From assembly GCF_938015785.1 (NCBI RefSeq), contig NZ_CALLWC010000039.1, positions 1 through 26,125 on the forward strand: 26,125 bases of DNA. The letters run 5' to 3'. Both the position numbers and the translations under genes were made by a program. Below, one piece after another: positions 1-7,458 of this stretch. Under the pieces are notes generated by a model. The model ran no database searches. It was given only the letters and a program-made list of their open reading frames with translations, and was not told where the DNA came from. This DNA is from an uncultured Campylobacter sp. (GTDB lineage Bacteria > Campylobacterota > Campylobacteria > Campylobacterales > Campylobacteraceae). The first letter of the stretch is position 1. Each line of letters begins with the position of its first letter.

Positions 1-47
1 AGTCTTTGATGAAAGAAATAAGAAATAGATTATTTTAAGGAGAGAAA

Positions 48-530
48 ATGAAAAAACTATTAGTTTACGCCACCAAAGGCGGCGATACGAAGGTCGTGAG
101 CGAATACATCGCTTCAAAGCTCGGATTTGAGATCAAGGAGGCCAAAGAGCTAAATGCGGAGGATTTGGCGGGCGCTAGCGCGTTTATTTTTGCAGCTTCG
201 ACGCACGGCGACGGACAGATACAGGCTAAATTTGACGACAAATTGGAGCTTTTGAATAAAACCGATCTTGACGGACGCAAGGTCGCGCTCGTCGGCGTCG
301 GTAACGTCGAGCGCCACGGCAACGATTTTTGCAGCGGTATGAGTGCGTTTTTGCCGGTGCTTAAAAAGGCCGATCTCATCGGCGCTTGGGGCGCGGAGGG
401 CTATAAATTTAAACATTCGCGCGCCTTCATAAACGGCAAATTCGTAGGTCTTACGATCGATTTTAAAGGCGACGAGCACTGGCAGGCGAGGGCCGATAAA
501 TGGATCACCGCGGTTGGAGGCGAGTTTTAA
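48..530 (+). CDS. fldA: Flavodoxin
   Basis: Small FMN-binding electron carrier of the cytoplasm; in Campylobacterota flavodoxin is the usual electron acceptor of pyruvate and 2-oxoglutarate oxidoreductases. The 160-residue product has the flavodoxin layout: a first beta strand LLVYATKGGDTKVV, where the P-loop that binds FMN phosphate is TKGGDT rather than the commoner T-x-T-G-x-T; a second loop AASTHGDGQ, matching the 60s FMN loop; and GVGNVERHGNDFCSG, matching the 90s loop. The region around residues 115-145 fits the extra loop of long-chain flavodoxins. The ATG follows AAGGAGAG at good spacing (about 38-45). The gene appears to be alone, with a strong hairpin just after its stop. Family assignment is firm; the physiological partner is inferred. 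Confidence 0.93.
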   Translation: MKKLLVYATKGGDTKVVSEYIASKLGFEIKEAKELNAEDLAGASAFIFAASTHGDGQIQAKFDDKLELLNKTDLDGRKVALVGVGNVERHGNDFCSGMSAFLPVLKKADLIGAWGAEGYKFKHSRAFINGKFVGLTIDFKGDEHWQARADKWITAVGGEF

Positions 531-555
531 ATATTTCAGCTTTTGCGCGACCGAG

Positions 556-594
556 CGAGCTTTGGGCTCATCGAGCCTAAAGCTCGTTAAATTT
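556..594 (+). terminator. Rho-independent-type terminator after flavodoxin
   Basis: Two 14-base arms (556-569 and 573-586) are complementary with a single G-U wobble around a 3-base loop, followed by TTAAATTT. The hairpin begins 26 bases after the flavodoxin stop. The stem is strong but the T tract is short and interrupted, so termination is likely but not certain. Confidence 0.7.
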
Positions 595-604
595 CCCCAT
601 TAAA

Positions 605-623
605 TTTCAAGCTCCGCTTGAAA
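605..623. repeat. Perfect 8-bp hairpin next to the terminator
   Basis: TTTCAAGC (605-612) and GCTTGAAA (616-623) form a perfect stem with a 3-base loop, 18 bases after the larger hairpin. It could be a second, bidirectional terminator arm. No T tract follows. Confidence 0.5.
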
Positions 624-846
624 GCGGCGCCTCCGCATTAAAATTTTAAAATTTTTAGTTTAAAAATTCGCTGTGCTTTACAAGTCGTGCCGCTTAAAAT
701 CGCGCAGATAGGCTAAATTTTATCCTCCCAAGCTCAAAATCTAGCCCGCTCGCGACGGTCAATTCAATACGGCAAATTTAATGAGATGGGTTTATAAAAT
801 CACCGCCCGAACTTCAAATATCAGCGCCGCATTAGAAAAGTTATTT

Positions 847-852
847 TATAAT
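847..852 (+). promoter_or_regulatory. Candidate -10 box for the efflux locus
   Basis: TATAAT lies 28 bases before the ATG of the membrane-fusion gene. No recognisable -35 element sits 16-18 bases upstream, which is common in Campylobacter promoters. This is a weak call by itself because the surroundings are AT-rich. Confidence 0.4.
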
Positions 853-880
853 AATCGCATATCAAAATTTAAGGCGATCT

Positions 881-1846
881 ATGAAAAGGCTTCTAATTTT
901 CGTCGTTTTTGCGCTGGTCGCTCTCGCCGCGGTGATCTACTTCAATCTCGATAGGCGCGAAGAGGTCGCACACAAGGCCTACGGCATCATCGACATCAGG
1001 CAGAGTTCGCTTAGCTTCGAGCGCAGCGGCCGCATTAGCGCACTTTATCGCGACGAGGGCGATTCCGTGCAGGCTGGCGACGTCTTGGCAGCTCTGGATA
1101 CGGCGGATCTGAGTTTTCAAAGACAGGTTCAGATCGCGAGGTGCGACGGGCTTAAATTTAGCTTGCAAAAGCTGCAAAGCGGCTTTCGTAGCGAGGAGAT
1201 CGAGATGGCGGCGGCGAACGTAAGCGCGCTGCAAAACGCCCTACAGCTCGCTACTTTGACGAACGAGCGCCTAAAGAGCCTAGGTAAAACCAACTCCGCG
1301 TCCAAGCAGCAGATCGACGAGGCGTTTTACTCGATGAAGCGCACGCAAGCCCAGTTGCAGAGCGCGCAGGCTAATCTGCGCCAGCTTCAAAGCGGCTACC
1401 GCGGCGAGGATGTCGGCGCCGCCCGTGCAAATTTGACAAGCTGCGAGGAAAATTTGAAATATCTGAACTACCAAATCGAGACGCAAAGCGTGCTAAAAGC
1501 GCCATTTAGCGGGCAGATCAGAGCGCGCCTTAAGGAGCTCGGCGACATCAGCATACCAAGCGTGGGCGTTTTTGAGCTCAGCGAAGTAAAAAACAAGCGC
1601 GCGAAATTTTATCTAAGCGAAAATCAGCTTCGCTTCCTGCGCGCCGGACAGAGCGTGCGGATCATCGCCGCGGACGGCTCTAGCGCGAGCGCAAAGGTCG
1701 CTTACGTGAGCCAAACCGCGATGTATACGCCGCGCACGGTGCAGACCGAGGAGCTGCGCGCCGATCTCGTGTGGGAGGCTCGCGCCGATTTCAGCGACGA
1801 GGACGGCAGCTTTCGCTTAGGCCAGCCGATCAGCGTGGAATTTTAA
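881..1846 (+). CDS. HlyD/YbhG-like membrane-fusion protein of ABC efflux system
   Basis: Periplasmic adaptor that would link an inner-membrane ABC exporter to an outer-membrane channel. Residues 1-24 form an N-terminal membrane anchor (LLIFVVFALVALAAVIYF), followed by a short half-lipoyl segment (ERSGRISALYRDEGDSVQAG). A long Gln/Ala/Leu-rich coiled-coil hairpin spans about residues 75-195, then come the second lipoyl half (LKAPFSGQIRARL) and a beta-barrel domain. At 321 residues the size fits YbhG (about 330). ATG 881 is preceded by AAGG with a 6-base spacer. The ATPase and permeases of the same type follow on the same strand, but only after 1.26 kb of gene-free DNA, so whether they share a transcript is unclear. 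The substrate cannot be told from sequence. Confidence 0.88.
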   Translation: MKRLLIFVVFALVALAAVIYFNLDRREEVAHKAYGIIDIRQSSLSFERSGRISALYRDEGDSVQAGDVLAALDTADLSFQRQVQIARCDGLKFSLQKLQSGFRSEEIEMAAANVSALQNALQLATLTNERLKSLGKTNSASKQQIDEAFYSMKRTQAQLQSAQANLRQLQSGYRGEDVGAARANLTSCEENLKYLNYQIETQSVLKAPFSGQIRARLKELGDISIPSVGVFELSEVKNKRAKFYLSENQLRFLRAGQSVRIIAADGSSASAKVAYVSQTAMYTPRTVQTEELRADLVWEARADFSDEDGSFRLGQPISVEF

Positions 1847-3108
1847 CGGGCGGGCACTGTGCGCGAAATTTTAATGCATGGGTGAAATTTTAGCGCGCGG
1901 GCAGCACTTTGGGTACTGTGGGTGAAATTTGGATAGCCAAGCTCGCTGTCCGAGAAATTTTATGCAATGTTGCGCGAGCCGTGCATACGGTGTGAACCTG
2001 ATGAAATTTTAAAAACGCGCTTCGAGGCGGAATTTAAACGGTGCCTGTTCGGCAGGGCAGGGCGATAAATTTTTGCTGCGCCTAAAAATGCATCGTCTCG
2101 GCGGCGATAAAATGTTGCGCGCTTAGAACGAAGCCGTACAAAGGCGGCGTAAATTTTATCGCGCAAGTTTGCGCGAGCCGGCGGGGGCTTTGGATAAAAG
2201 ATCGGAATTTTGCAGCGCGGCAAGTAAAATTTCGGCGAAATTTTGGCGCAAAGCAAAGCGGGTAAAATTTTAAAATTTGCGGCTCGGCGGAGAATAAGCC
2301 GGGCGGTAGAGCGGGAGCGGGCTTTGTTTTAAGCAGGCGTTTTGCGATAAACGAACGGCGATTGAACCGAGCGTGGACGGCAGTAAAATTTCACTACGAA
2401 ACAAACGACGCGATTAAATACAGGTTGCGAGCGGAGGTGAAATTTTACCCCAAAAGGTGCGGTAGCCAAAGTCGGTACTATGCTAAAGAAAGCCGATAAT
2501 AGGTAAAATTTCGCCAAAAAGCGCGGCAGCGGTAAAATTTCATCGCAAGAGGCGCGGCGCAGATAGAGGGCTCGGCGCTCACGTGTCGCCAGGTGTTTGA
2601 AAACTCGTTTGGGTTTTGAAGCGAGTTTATCGCGGATACTCACGGGCTGTTTCATGTTTTGGAGACCGCCCCACTCATGCATATCGTTAGCGGCGCGGCT
2701 AGCCGATGCGATATGCACGCGCTCAAGACGGATCGGGCGGCGCGCGGAATATTCGGCGCGAGCCGTAAGCAACGCCGATCGTGCGGGCACTCGAATTCGA
2801 GCGGGCGATTGCAGGGCGCCCCGACGCGATAGAGCTTGGTTTTACGCGCTTGCGGTAAGTTGCGTCGAATTTATGCGAGGTTTGGGCGAAATTGTTCAAC
2901 GTGCGACGCGAAATTTAAAGCGTGCGGCGGCTGCAGAACCGAGATGCCGCGGCTGTCACAAAACTAAGACGCCGTAGCGGTCGCAAAACCAAGACATTTC
3001 GGCGGCTGCAGAAGTAAGGCGTCGCGACAAAGAGCGCCTTTTAGGCGTGCGTAGGTCTCGTTCGTCGCGCCAAGCGACGGGGCGAGTAAATAAAATTTGG
3101 AGCTAAGC
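1847..3108. other. 1.26-kb gene-free spacer rich in AAATTT islands
   Basis: No convincing gene is seen on either strand. The DNA alternates GC-rich stretches with islands such as GGTGAAATTTT, GATGAAATTTT, GGTAAAATTTC and CGATAAATTTT, roughly every 20-60 bases in the first part (1860-2560). Reading frames of up to about 150 codons exist but have Arg/Ala/Cys-rich, patternless products on both strands, as expected from GC-rich non-coding DNA. From about 2580 to 3090 the islands thin out. The segment separates the fusion protein from its expected ATPase partner. Confidence 0.65.
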
Positions 3109-4971
3109 TTGGATCTACTAAATATCGTAAATTTAAAGAAATTTTATCTGCGAGAGGATCGCAGCAAAAACGTCGTTTTTGAAAATTTTGATTTGAGAAT
3201 CGACGACGCGCCGCGGCTCATCAGCCTCACTGGTCCCGACGGCGCGGGCAAATCCACGCTTTTAAAGCTCATCTGCGGCATCATCGCGCCCGATTGCGGC
3301 GAGATAAAATTTGCCGGCTTCACCCCTAGCGGCGAAAATAAAGAATTCGTCCGCGCAAACGGCTATATGTCGCAGAGCTTGGGGCTTTACGAGGAGCTTA
3401 GCGTCTGGCAAAATTTAAACATTTTCGCGGGCCTAAAAGGGCTCGATCTAAAAGACGGCGAGGAGTATCTGCGCGGGCTTTTGCGCCGCGTAGGGCTTTT
3501 GAGCTTTAAAGATTACGCCGTGGATTCGCTCTCCGGCGGGATGAAGCAAAAGCTCGGCGTCGCCTGCGCGATTGCGGCTCGTCCGCGGCTTTTGGTGCTT
3601 GATGAGCCGACCGTCGGCGTCGATCCGCTCTCGCGCAGCGAGCTGTGGGCGATCGTGCGCGAGTATCTGGATCAAAGCGGCGCGAAATGCATATTTTCGA
3701 CGGCGTATTTCGACGAGGCGGCGGATGCCGATCTGACGCTGATTTTGCTCGGCGGCAAGATCATAGCGCAGGAGCGCGCGGCAAATATCACTGCGGCGCT
3801 GCGGGACCGCACCTTTCGCATCGACGGCGAGGATTATCAGAGCCTGGCGCGCCACTTGATGTTTAAGACACAAAGATTTTTAAAAAACTCCCCGCTCATC
3901 GACATCTGCCCCAGAGACGGCAGCGTCGATCTGCTAAGCGATGAGCCGATAAGCCTGCGCGATCTGCAGGAGTTTTTAAACGCGAGCCTAGAGGGTGACG
4001 GTGAAAATACAGAGCGCGAAAACGGGGGCAGCGAAAATTTTAAAATTTTAAATGAAAGCATAAAATTTGACGAGGGCATTAAATTTAACGAAAACGGAAG
4101 CGCTAAATTTAAACTCAGCCCGCGCGAGGCGAGCCTAGAGGATGCGTATATTTTTTTAAACAAAGCGGAGATCGGCGCGGCGAACTTCGGCTACGAAAAA
4201 AGGAGCTTCGATGCGGCTCAAACCGTCATCAAAGTGCGCGACGTGAGTAAAAAATTCGGCTCATTCACCGCCGTGGAAAATACGAGTTTCGAGGTCAAAA
4301 AGGGCGAGATTTTCGGCCTTCTGGGCCCAAACGGCGCGGGTAAGACGACGACTTTTCGCATGATCTGCGCGCTTTTGGGGATGAGCGGAGGCGAGATCTC
4401 GGTCATGGGCGAGGATCTGCGCTACGCCAAATCATCGATCAGATCGCGCATCGGCTACGTCTCGCAGAAATTTTCGCTTTACAAAAAGCTAAGCTGCTAT
4501 CAAAATTTAGAGTATTTCGGCCGCAGCTACGGCATCGGCGGGGTAGCGCTGAAGCGGCGCATAGAGGAGCTTTTGAGCGAGTTTGGCTTGCAGCGGCTGC
4601 GAAACGAGACGTGGCAAAACCTGCCGTTCGGCGCGGGGCGCAACCTCAGCATGGCGTGCGCGCTCATCCACCGCCCCGAGATTTTGTTTCTCGACGAGGC
4701 CACCAGCGGCGCCGATCCGCTCTCTCGCAGGCTCTTTTGGAACCGCATAAATGCGCTCGCGCGCACCGGCGTGAGCGTGATCGTGACGACACATTTTATG
4801 GAGGAGGCGGAATATTGCGATCGGTTTTTGATCCAAGATCGCGGCAAAATCCTGGCGCTGGGTAGCCCCGACGAGGTCTGCGTGCAGCACGGGCGGCGGC
4901 TTAGCGTGCAGCAGGCCTTCATAAACGAGGTGCAAAAATTTAGAAGCGAGGCGGGCGATGAGAGCTTTTGA
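3109..4971 (+). CDS. YbhF-like double ATP-binding-cassette ATPase
   Basis: Drives an ABC-2 exporter; two nucleotide-binding domains are fused in one chain. Numbered from the upstream TTG at 3097, domain 1 has Walker A GPDGAGKST (46-54), signature LSGGMKQ (145-151) and Walker B LLVLDEP (about 165-171). Domain 2 has Walker A GPNGAGKTT (410-418), an atypical signature LPFGAGRNL (from 509) and Walker B ILFLDEATSGADP. A departure from LSGGQ in the second half is usual in the YbhF family; Ala instead of Pro after DE is less usual. The linker (about 300-375) is Asn/Glu/Lys-rich with KF repeats coded by AAATTT islands. I prefer the TTG start at 3109 because GGAG lies 6 bases before it; the TTG at 3097 (4 codons earlier) has no such site. 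The 3' end overlaps the next frame by 14 bases. Confidence 0.9.
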   Translation: MDLLNIVNLKKFYLREDRSKNVVFENFDLRIDDAPRLISLTGPDGAGKSTLLKLICGIIAPDCGEIKFAGFTPSGENKEFVRANGYMSQSLGLYEELSVWQNLNIFAGLKGLDLKDGEEYLRGLLRRVGLLSFKDYAVDSLSGGMKQKLGVACAIAARPRLLVLDEPTVGVDPLSRSELWAIVREYLDQSGAKCIFSTAYFDEAADADLTLILLGGKIIAQERAANITAALRDRTFRIDGEDYQSLARHLMFKTQRFLKNSPLIDICPRDGSVDLLSDEPISLRDLQEFLNASLEGDGENTERENGGSENFKILNESIKFDEGIKFNENGSAKFKLSPREASLEDAYIFLNKAEIGAANFGYEKRSFDAAQTVIKVRDVSKKFGSFTAVENTSFEVKKGEIFGLLGPNGAGKTTTFRMICALLGMSGGEISVMGEDLRYAKSSIRSRIGYVSQKFSLYKKLSCYQNLEYFGRSYGIGGVALKRRIEELLSEFGLQRLRNETWQNLPFGAGRNLSMACALIHRPEILFLDEATSGADPLSRRLFWNRINALARTGVSVIVTTHFMEEAEYCDRFLIQDRGKILALGSPDEVCVQHGRRLSVQQAFINEVQKFRSEAGDESF

Positions 4972-5845
4972 TCTAAATTTTACGCGAGCCGCGAGGATTT
5001 TTGATCCAAATTTTACGCGAGCCGGGCGAAAAGCTGCGCGCCCGCGCGATAAAATTTTAAGCGGCGCAAGGGTCTTGCGGGGCGATGAAATTTTAAACGG
5101 CGGCGGAATTTTGAGCGACCGGGCTTTGAGCGTCGGTGAAATTCTAAGTGGCAGTGGAATTTTAAACGGCGGTAAATTTTGGATCGATAATAAAATTTTG
5201 AAAGGTTGCGAAATTTTAAAGGGTGTAGGAATTTTAAACGATCGTAAAATTTTGCGCGGCGCCGAAGTTCTAAACCGAATGTCGCGCGGCAGGACACGGC
5301 GCGGATTTAGTAGACGGATACTGCGCGAGCTCTACGCAGAAGCGAGCCCGCTTCGCCTGCGCCGTAAATTTCAAAGCGCGAGCGGCTCGCAAACGGATTA
5401 TAAATTTAAAAGAGCGACCACTCTGCAAACAGATCGCAAATTTAAAATGGCGGTCAGTCTGCGAACAGCTTGTAAATTTAAAACCCCGATGCAAAAATTT
5501 CATCGCGGATCTTGCGCCGCCGCGGAGCTTTTGCGTCAGAAATTACGCAGCGAGATAATGCCGCGGTGCATAAAATTTCAAAGCCCGCCGTATGCGATCA
5601 AGCGATTAAAATTTCAGGGTGCGATGAGTAAAATGGGCACGAGCAGTCCGTCTGTGCCGTTAAAATTTCAAATCTCGGTTGCCGCACTTTCGCAATTAAA
5701 ATTTGAGGGCGTACCAAATGCGATCACGCGGCTAAAATTTCAGGGCGCGATAGCCACAGCCGCATTTGCTGCGCGATTGAAATTCGGGTGCCCGCCGCGA
5801 GCGGCGCAGTGTCGTAAAATCCGAGTACAGGGGCAGGTCGGATGA
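4958..5845 (+). CDS. Repeat-built ORF wedged between ABC ATPase and permease
   Basis: I do not recognise this 295-codon frame. It starts inside the ATPase gene (ATG 4958 after GAGG with a 6-base spacer) and ends with TGA overlapping the permease ATG (ATGA, 5842-5845), so it is placed as a translationally coupled cistron. The product is basic and almost wholly repetitive: two 11-residue FD(L/P)NFTRA units, 13 hexapeptide units of type I-L-x-G-x-x, three 12-residue units starting KF, and six LKF(Q/E) units. It shows no signal peptide, membrane segment or known domain. Against a real protein: long antisense frames are also open over parts of it, the composition follows the AAATTT islands, and ABC operons of this type normally lack such a gene. 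For translation: 888 bases stay open across several different arrays, and the stop/start overlap is exact. Confidence 0.4.
   Translation: MRAFDLNFTRAARIFDPNFTRAGRKAARPRDKILSGARVLRGDEILNGGGILSDRALSVGEILSGSGILNGGKFWIDNKILKGCEILKGVGILNDRKILRGAEVLNRMSRGRTRRGFSRRILRELYAEASPLRLRRKFQSASGSQTDYKFKRATTLQTDRKFKMAVSLRTACKFKTPMQKFHRGSCAAAELLRQKLRSEIMPRCIKFQSPPYAIKRLKFQGAMSKMGTSSPSVPLKFQISVAALSQLKFEGVPNAITRLKFQGAIATAAFAARLKFGCPPRAAQCRKIRVQGQVG
4966..5024 (+). repeat. 33-bp tandem direct repeat at ATPase/ORF junction
   Basis: A 26-base segment beginning TTTTGATCTAAATTTTACG at 4966 recurs at 4999 with one mismatch (T to C), a period of 33 bases or 11 codons. The first copy includes the ATPase stop codon (TGA 4969-4971). 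Confidence 0.85.
5054..5284 (+). repeat. 18-bp tandem array coding a hexapeptide repeat
   Basis: Thirteen units begin at 5054, 5072, 5090, 5108, 5126, 5141, 5159, 5177, 5195, 5213, 5231, 5249 and 5267; all are 18 bases except the 15-base unit at 5126. The best units read ATTTTAAACGGCGGTAAA or close variants, coding I-L-N-G-G-K; the G at the fourth residue is the most constant after I-L. One unit (5177) codes F-W-I-D-N-K. The ATT-TTA phase avoids the TAA present in another frame of the island. Confidence 0.85.
5366..5473 (+). repeat. 36-bp tandem array, three units
   Basis: Units start at AAATTT at 5366, 5402 and 5438, with a partial fourth at 5474. They code 12-residue repeats such as KFKRATTLQTDR and KFKMAVSLRTAC. 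The 36-bp period is twice that of the 18-bp array just upstream. Confidence 0.8.
5573..5790 (+). repeat. Degenerate AAATTT-spaced array (36/54/45 bp)
   Basis: In-frame AAATTT or AAATTC islands occur at 5573, 5609, 5663, 5699, 5735 and 5780, giving spacings of 36, 54, 36, 36 and 45 bases, all multiples of 9. They code LKFQ or LKFEG motifs. The segments between islands are too diverged to align as a simple tandem repeat. Confidence 0.65.
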
Positions 5846-7458
5846 ACTTTACCTTTTTAAAAATCCTCGTAAAAAAGGAGTTTGCGCAGATCGCAAAGGA
5901 CCGATCGGCGCTTGTGATCGCATTTTTGATGCCGCTAATTTTGGTCGTGATCTACGGATACGCGATGCGGATGGACATCAAGCCCGTCAAAGTGGGCTTC
6001 GTAAGCGATCTGGGCTCCAAAATCGAGCGGGATCTGCTCGGCGGATTTTTGGGCTCAAAATACCTACAAATCCGCGTTTACACGGACTTAGAGAGCGCGA
6101 GGAGAGATTTTAAGGCGCACGAGATCGAGAGCATTTTGTATTTTGATCCGCGCTTTGCGGCGAAATTTCAAAGCACTTTGGGCGGACTCGGCGGCGCAAA
6201 TGGCAGCATAAATTTAAACCTCTCTAGCGACGACAGCTCCTCCACGCGCGGCACAAGTGATATCCAAAACGTGAGCAGCGCCGAAAATTTCCGTCCGCTT
6301 GAGGACGACAGCGCGGGCGCTAGCACGGAGAGCGGCATAAACACCTCTGCAGGCGGTACCGGCGCAAGCGGGGAGAGTTCATACGGCAATGGCGCAGCAG
6401 CGAGCGGCAGCGGAGTAAATTTAAGCGGCGCGACTGCAAATTCCGGTAGCAGCGCGAGCGATATGGGCGCAAATCAAGGCAGCGTAAATTTAATCGGCGG
6501 CGCAGGCGATACGAATACAGACCCTATCGACGGCGCGGACGATCTCCAAAATACGAGCGGCGGCGTCAATGCAAACCCTTCCGCTAACGGTGTAGGCGGC
6601 GCGAGCGGCGCTGCAAATAACGGTGGCAGCTCAAGTAATGTAGGAGGCGGTGCGAGCGGCTCGAATAAAGACGGCGCCGAGATTTTCCTTATCCAAAATG
6701 CCACGCAGTCGCAGCTTGCGCTTCTTAGCTACGTTTACGTTGCAGGCGTGATCGAGCAGGTTTTGGCGCAAGATTACGGCTTTTTAAACGCAAATTTAAA
6801 CGCCGCAGCAAGGCCCGTAAGCGTGAATTATCGCAGCTGGTTCAACGAAGCCAACGAATCGACGTGGTATCTCGTATCTGCCGAGTACGTGGGGATTTTG
6901 GGGCTCATCTGCCTATTTATGGTCGCAGTCGTGATCTCGCGCGAATGGGACCGCGGCACGATCGCCTCGCTTTACAACTCCAACGCAAGCGCGCTTGAGA
7001 TCGTCACTGCCAAGGTCGGCGCGTATTATTTCCTAGCGCTTTTGGGCGGCGCGATGACGCTCGTTTACGGGCAGACGCTTTTGGGCATCCCGATCCGCGG
7101 CAGCGTGGCGATGCTGCTGGCGACGCTTTGCGTTTTCGTGTTGGAGATGACCTGCCTAGGCATGCTGATCTCGGCGATCTGCAAAAATCAATTCCTGGCG
7201 CAGGAATACGCCATCGTCATCGGCTATCTGCCCGTGACGCTGCTTAGCGGCATGATATTCGATCTGCGCGGACTGCCCGCGGCGGTCAACTTCATCGGGC
7301 ACCTGCTGCCGCCCACATACGCGGTCGAGTCCTTTCGCATCTGCTTTTTATCGGGCGGACAGAGCGCGACGCTGTGGGTAAACCTCGCCATTCAGGCGCT
7401 CGGAGCGGTTTTATTTTTCAGCTTGTGTGTGCTTAGCGTAAAAAGGGGTGCGCGATGA
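5842..7458 (+). CDS. ABC-2 type permease (YbhS-like) with Gly/Ser/Asn-rich insertion
   Basis: Membrane subunit of the exporter. An N-terminal membrane helix (about 23-42), a large extracytoplasmic domain and five or six C-terminal helices (about 345-535) match ABC-2 permeases of the YbhS/YbhR group; the motif LLSGMIFDLRGLP is typical. At 538 residues it is about 165 longer than the usual 370-380. The excess is a low-complexity block at about residues 112-278, very rich in Gly, Ser, Asn, Ala and Asp, set between YFDPRFAAKF and AEIFLIQNATQSQLA, which are adjacent in normal relatives. Flanking domain sequence appears intact, so the protein could still work with a disordered extracytoplasmic loop. 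ATG 5842 overlaps the stop of the repeat ORF; the ribosome site is weak (AGG), suggesting coupling. Confidence 0.88.
   Translation: MNFTFLKILVKKEFAQIAKDRSALVIAFLMPLILVVIYGYAMRMDIKPVKVGFVSDLGSKIERDLLGGFLGSKYLQIRVYTDLESARRDFKAHEIESILYFDPRFAAKFQSTLGGLGGANGSINLNLSSDDSSSTRGTSDIQNVSSAENFRPLEDDSAGASTESGINTSAGGTGASGESSYGNGAAASGSGVNLSGATANSGSSASDMGANQGSVNLIGGAGDTNTDPIDGADDLQNTSGGVNANPSANGVGGASGAANNGGSSSNVGGGASGSNKDGAEIFLIQNATQSQLALLSYVYVAGVIEQVLAQDYGFLNANLNAAARPVSVNYRSWFNEANESTWYLVSAEYVGILGLICLFMVAVVISREWDRGTIASLYNSNASALEIVTAKVGAYYFLALLGGAMTLVYGQTLLGIPIRGSVAMLLATLCVFVLEMTCLGMLISAICKNQFLAQEYAIVIGYLPVTLLSGMIFDLRGLPAAVNFIGHLLPPTYAVESFRICFLSGGQSATLWVNLAIQALGAVLFFSLCVLSVKRGAR

Larger units (their letters stand above)
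531..880. other. Gene-free spacer with two hairpins and A/T islands
   Basis: No plausible gene is seen. The stretch holds the terminator-like hairpin at 556-586, a second perfect hairpin at 605-623, several AAATTT/AAAATTTT islands (for example around 631-660), and a candidate -10 box at 847-852 for the next gene. Confidence 0.7.

Noticed and set aside
2329..2977. Overlapping open frames of about 126-153 codons on both strands in the 1.26-kb spacer
   Set aside because: Arg/Ala/Cys-rich products without domains, starts lacking ribosome sites, and both strands open over the same DNA: typical of GC-rich non-coding sequence.
5013..5503. Antisense frames over the repeat cistron
   Set aside because: Open only because the repeat units have a period divisible by three and the AAATTT islands are nearly self-complementary; no ribosome sites or neighbours fit.
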